A stretch of DNA of 20,622 bases from a virus, in the IMG/VR virus record IMGVR_UViG_3300037189_002565, positions 1 through 20,622 of that record; one strand, written 5' to 3'. The translations under genes were made by a program, and so were the position numbers. This document shows positions 20,155 to 20,622 of this stretch, piece by piece. Below the pieces are notes generated by a model. The model was not told the origin of the DNA, searched no databases, and saw only the letters and a list, made by a program, of their open reading frames with translations. Position 1 is the stretch's first letter; the number at the start of each line of letters is the position of its first letter.

Positions 20155-20622
20155 TTATTTATTCCCTATATAATAACTACTATTTTTAAGCCAGTCATAG
20201 TATTTACGGAAGCCGTCTTCTACGTTTACTTTAGGACTGTAGCCAAAATCTCTAATTGCTTTATCTATACTTAGTCTGCCTCGTTTAGGAAAGCTTAAAT
20301 CTCTAGGACCTACTGTTAAGTCACCTGTACCTGCAATTTCAATTGCAAGTTTAGCCGCATCTTGCAATGTCCAAAGTCTATCATCACTTCTAGTAATGTT
20401 ATAGATTTGGTTAGCAGTATTAGAACTCAATGCTGCTTGTACTATTCCCTCACTAGCATCATCTACATAAGTAAAGTCCAACACTTCATCAGGCCCGTTT
20501 ACTTTTAAAGTCTTACCTCTGATAGCATTTAATACAAACTTACTTACTACACGATCTTCCACATCAAGTTCGCCGTATACAGCACTAGGGCGAATAATAA
20601 CATATTCAATACCAGTCCTGCG
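20155..20622 (-). CDS. NAD-dependent nucleotide-sugar epimerase/dehydratase (5' end missing)
   Basis: This is the C-terminal 155 residues of an extended short-chain dehydrogenase/reductase; the frame is open to the right edge. The segment GIEYVIIRPSAVYGELD is the family's 'RP..VYGP' strand. VLDFTYVDDASEGIVQA is the typical 'F.YV.D...A' substrate-binding segment, and YNITRSDDRLWTLQDAAKLA follows. GRLSIDKAIRDFGYSPKVNVEDGFRKYYDWL is the usual 'D..K....LG..P....EG' ending. The GTG at 20562 is internal, not the start. Such enzymes make activated sugars, so it could serve glycosylation of the virion or host surface. The catalytic YxxxK lies outside the window, so the exact reaction is unknown. Confidence 0.85.
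   Translation of the reverse strand, partial: RRTGIEYVIIRPSAVYGELDVEDRVVSKFVLNAIRGKTLKVNGPDEVLDFTYVDDASEGIVQAALSSNTANQIYNITRSDDRLWTLQDAAKLAIEIAGTGDLTVGPRDLSFPKRGRLSIDKAIRDFGYSPKVNVEDGFRKYYDWLKNSSYYIGNK
20156..20163 (-). promoter_or_regulatory. Late-like motif AATAAATA before the spanin genes
   Basis: AATAAATAA on the minus strand overlaps the TAA stop of the epimerase gene and ends 5 bases before the i-spanin ATG. If used, it would give a near-leaderless lysis transcript. It could be chance in AT-rich sequence. Confidence 0.38.

Noticed and set aside
20155-20562. GTG at 20562 as the start of the epimerase
   Set aside because: The frame stays open to the right edge and the upstream codons encode the family segment IIRPSAVYGELD, so the GTG is internal.
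1-20622. tRNA genes, insertion sequences, integrase or attachment sites
   Set aside because: No cloverleaf with a GGTTCRANNCC-type arm, no transposase or integrase motif and no long terminal repeats were found by eye; a tRNAscan run would settle the tRNA question.

Overview
The window looks like part of the genome of a T4-like (Tevenvirinae-type) tailed phage, probably an environmental lineage. The evidence is a recombination/repair block of UvsW, UvsY, UvsX and a gp32-type single-strand DNA-binding protein, a gp17-type large terminase, very tight gene packing with 4-base ATGA overlaps, AT-rich sequence, and repeated copies of a motif close to the T4 late promoter (TATAAATA, here ATAAATACTAT). 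The host cannot be named. Shine-Dalgarno AGGAG sites, sigma70-type promoters and a two-component spanin point to a Gram-negative bacterium. A BPSL0761-family gene weakly hints at a proteobacterium.

Layout: almost everything is on the minus strand, so transcription runs from high to low coordinates. From the right edge it reads: the 3' part of a nucleotide-sugar epimerase (20155-20622); a spanin pair (i-spanin 19680-20150, o-spanin lipoprotein 19420-19683); a two-gene plus-strand island with an Ala-rich protein and an exported DRGH-type nuclease (17657-19391), closed by a bidirectional terminator; then, on the minus strand, a small fibre/baseplate protein (16816-17571), two small proteins sharing N- and C-terminal tags (16069-16819), a SAM methyltransferase (15325-16017), a 92-residue protein, two tandem paralogous beta-rich proteins (14421-15006), a 119-residue protein, a 1338-residue repeat-rich tail fibre (10027-14043), the large terminase (8428-9978) and a 686-residue late protein (6338-8398). 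The recombination block follows: gp32-like SSB, BPSL0761-family protein, UvsX (TTG start), an acidic 82-residue protein, UvsY-like mediator, an AAA+ ATPase, an unknown protein with a HARP-like segment, and UvsW (cut by the left edge).

How the genes work together: the left third (1-6300) is a DNA recombination and repair module with sigma70-like promoters; the best, before the AAA+ ATPase, is a perfect TTGACA-N17-TATAAT. The middle and right are mostly late functions (packaging, fibres, virion proteins, lysis) preceded by ATAAATA-type motifs. gp32 has overlapping early-type and late-type promoters plus a 5' leader hairpin placed like the T4 gene 32 autoregulatory element.

The most interesting signal is a set of proteins whose N-termini (MRA-K/N-EFI-T/N-E in two, KYLDIISEA in a third) resemble the T4 capsid-targeting sequence of internal head proteins, including an IxE-type site for the prohead protease. 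They may be a cargo of proteins packed in the head and injected with the DNA. The third is encoded with the exported nuclease. No tRNA, CRISPR array, insertion sequence or integrase was seen, and no gene-free stretch exceeds 300 bases (the longest is 6182-6337).
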